A stretch of 64,000 nt of DNA from an uncultured Pelagibacteraceae bacterium (GTDB lineage: Bacteria; Pseudomonadota; Alphaproteobacteria; Pelagibacterales; Pelagibacteraceae), in assembly GCA_902518235.1 (NCBI GenBank), contig CABYFN010000002.1, positions 1-64,000 on the forward strand, in the 5' to 3' direction. Numbering within the stretch: position 1 is the stretch's first letter; every line of letters begins with the position of its first letter. The notes under the pieces are model-generated. The model was not told the DNA's origin. It did no database searches and saw only the letters and a program-made list of their open reading frames with translations. The position numbers were made by a program, and so were the translations under genes. Of this stretch, positions 62,475 to 64,000 are shown one piece after another.

Positions 62475-64000
62475 GTTTTTTTTCTGAAATAAAATAAACT
62501 TATTAAAAGTATAAATAAGATAGAGAAGTTAATAATAATACCTCTTTTTTTCCCAGGCACTTCATATTTAAGTGTTATATTTGGTTCTGTGATGTTAATG
62601 ATAAATTCCTTATTATGATCCCATATGTTATTTTTAGGAAATAAATCTTTATTATTTAATTTCCAACCTCTATTTGGACTCATATTTAATTTTAATTTTT
62701 TATTTAATTCAAGATTTTTAAAAATTATCAAATTAGGCGACCAATAACTCGGTTCAATAATTTTTTCATCAACAGTAAATTCTCCTTTATATTCAGCTTC
62801 ATCTTTTGCATAAGGTCCAAAATAACCATCCTCAATATAACTGGTAAAATTAAAGAATGATTCTCCATCCCATCTCATAACCCCAATATTTTGTTTTGTT
62901 GCTTCATAAGTAGGTAAAAGAGAGTAATTAAAAAATTTATCATTACTTTTGAAATTTTTTAAAATTTCATAATTTTTAAAAGGAACAAAATATTTTGAAA
63001 AAGTATTTACGTCTTTATAATCTTTATGTGTATTATAAATTAATAAATGGCTTGTTAAAAGTCTTTCAAGTATAACAAAAATTAATAAGTAATTTCTATA
63101 CTTGTAAAGTTTCTGTAATTTAGATTTAAAAACAGATTTATTTTGTGAAATATAATGAAATCCAAAAAGGATTAAAAAAGATAAATAAAAAGAATTGAAA
63201 CTTCTAACTCTATTGTAACAAACATGACTATCAAAAACAGGAAGGTTTTGTAAAATTCCGTAGGGTAAAAATGGTTTTGTTCCTAATTGTAGTAAAAACA
63301 AAAGTATAACAATATAATGAATTAAATTAAGGCTGTTTTTAAAAGAATAATAAATAAATATAAATCCAATTACTCCTATATAAACAGAATTTTCCCAAGT
63401 GGATTGACAAAATCTTCGACCAGGAAATGTATTGCCTGATAATTCGTAGTAAGGAATTAAATAAGATTTAACTAAACTAAATAAATTAGAATAATATCCT
63501 GATCCACCGTCATTTCTTGCAAATTCTCCCCGAATTTCTAATAATAAATTAAGTTTATATCCAACAACACACAAAGCAGTTAACGTAAAAAGATAAATCC
63601 AACGAATGAGTTTTTCTCGGCTTTTGTTCTTAAAATTTAAAAAAAAATAAATTATATAAATTACTAAAATTAGAGCACAATATGATGACATATACGCTAC
63701 ATCTGTATCAAGCATTAATCCATAAAAATATCCTGAAAATATTCCTGAATATTTCATGGATCTATGTTTGAGTAAAAAGTAAAGTATTAATGGGAAATAG
63801 CAAAAAGATAAAAAAACAAAATGTCCACCTTTTAATTGAAAGAGTAGTCCAATATTAAAAATACTAAGTAATGCAAATGAATATTTAAAAAGTTTTTCTT
63901 TAAAATAAAAACTTGATAATTTATACGAACCATAGAATAGAATTAAAAAACAAAATAATATATAATACGATATTGCTATTTTTGTTTCGAAGATCAAGGC
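62471..64000 (-). CDS. large membrane protein, unknown function, 5'-truncated by window edge
   Basis: About 509 residues are visible. The frame is open to the window end (TTG at 63997 is only the first visible start-like codon), so the N-terminus probably lies outside. About ten hydrophobic helices in the first ~320 residues are followed by a soluble ~150-residue domain (WDGESFFNFTSYIEDGYFGPYA, then SPNRGWKLNN), and a last helix with a KK tail. The layout resembles YfhO/GT-C-type envelope glycan proteins, but no motif confirms it. Confidence 0.65.
   Translation of the reverse strand, partial: ALIFETKIAISYYILFCFLILFYGSYKLSSFYFKEKLFKYSFALLSIFNIGLLFQLKGGHFVFLSFCYFPLILYFLLKHRSMKYSGIFSGYFYGLMLDTDVAYMSSYCALILVIYIIYFFLNFKNKSREKLIRWIYLFTLTALCVVGYKLNLLLEIRGEFARNDGGSGYYSNLFSLVKSYLIPYYELSGNTFPGRRFCQSTWENSVYIGVIGFIFIYYSFKNSLNLIHYIVILLFLLQLGTKPFLPYGILQNLPVFDSHVCYNRVRSFNSFYLSFLILFGFHYISQNKSVFKSKLQKLYKYRNYLLIFVILERLLTSHLLIYNTHKDYKDVNTFSKYFVPFKNYEILKNFKSNDKFFNYSLLPTYEATKQNIGVMRWDGESFFNFTSYIEDGYFGPYAKDEAEYKGEFTVDEKIIEPSYWSPNLIIFKNLELNKKLKLNMSPNRGWKLNNKDLFPKNNIWDHNKEFIINITEPNITLKYEVPGKKRGIIINFSILFILLISLFYFRKKT

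Overview
The window is A+T-rich, nearly gap-free bacterial chromosome. Many genes touch or overlap by 1-8 bases (TAATG and ATGA junctions), and non-coding gaps are usually under 100 bases. Gene content and protein style (DmdA-like GcvT-family protein, TRAP transport, malonyl-CoA decarboxylase, methylcitrate cycle, glucosylglycerate synthesis, alternative oxidase, compact purine operon) fit a streamlined marine alphaproteobacterium of the SAR11/Pelagibacter group. This assignment is an inference from gene content; no rRNA lies in the window.

Layout. 1-8.97 kb: MFS transporter (cut by the left edge), rpoZ, a CaiB-type CoA-transferase, a three-gene TRAP uptake system, malonyl-CoA decarboxylase, dusA and a TauE/SafE permease; the TRAP, decarboxylase and transferase genes look like a malonate or related organic-acid module. 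8.97-14.6 kb: phosphohexomutase, class I ribonucleotide reductase (nrdAB, with a likely NrdR operator), a nitroreductase, and an IsdG-like monooxygenase with a 60-residue partner. 14.6-18.9 kb: methylcitrate cycle genes prpD-prpB-prpC behind a phosphoglycolate-phosphatase-like gene. 18.9-27.9 kb: stand-alone acetyltransferase half of GlmU, glmS, class II DAHP synthase, nadE, cysS, cimA, trmJ-like, rpsD. 28-35.2 kb, minus strand: sfsA-map-purB-purC-purS-purQ-purL-bolA-grxD. 35.2-40.8 kb: CinA-like protein, cyclotransferase, GT9 glycosyltransferase, azlCD, lipoprotein, PhyH-type dioxygenase and two paralogous exported proteins with a 21-codon ORF between them.

40.9-50.3 kb is the main accessory region and the best candidate for an undescribed defence-like system. 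A 1442-residue SF1 helicase with a Vsr/DUF559-like C-terminal nuclease domain is followed by a 478-base non-coding stretch that can form long RNA helices. Then comes a run of eight tightly coupled genes: a probable ribbon-helix-helix regulator, two small proteins, a Cas4/RecB-like PD-(D/E)XK nuclease, a DUF2130-like coiled-coil nuclease, two small basic proteins and an unknown 423-residue protein.

50.3-57 kb: DUF4396 protein, flavodoxin-fold quinone reductase, alternative oxidase, a second copy of the IsdG-like/60-residue gene pair, DUF4149 membrane protein, a hydratase, a 3-hydroxyisobutyrate-dehydrogenase-family enzyme, and gpgS-gpgP.

57-60.55 kb is a second accessory locus. Two tandem modules of about 1.8 and 1.6 kb sit at tRNA-Leu(UAA). 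Each left junction carries a 5'-half tRNA copy. Each module carries one exported protein framed by a 31-base direct repeat, and ends with a promoter plus tRNA 5' half, so the rightmost tRNA is intact. No recombinase is in the window. The window closes with nadK, a DmdA-like protein and a membrane protein cut by the right edge.
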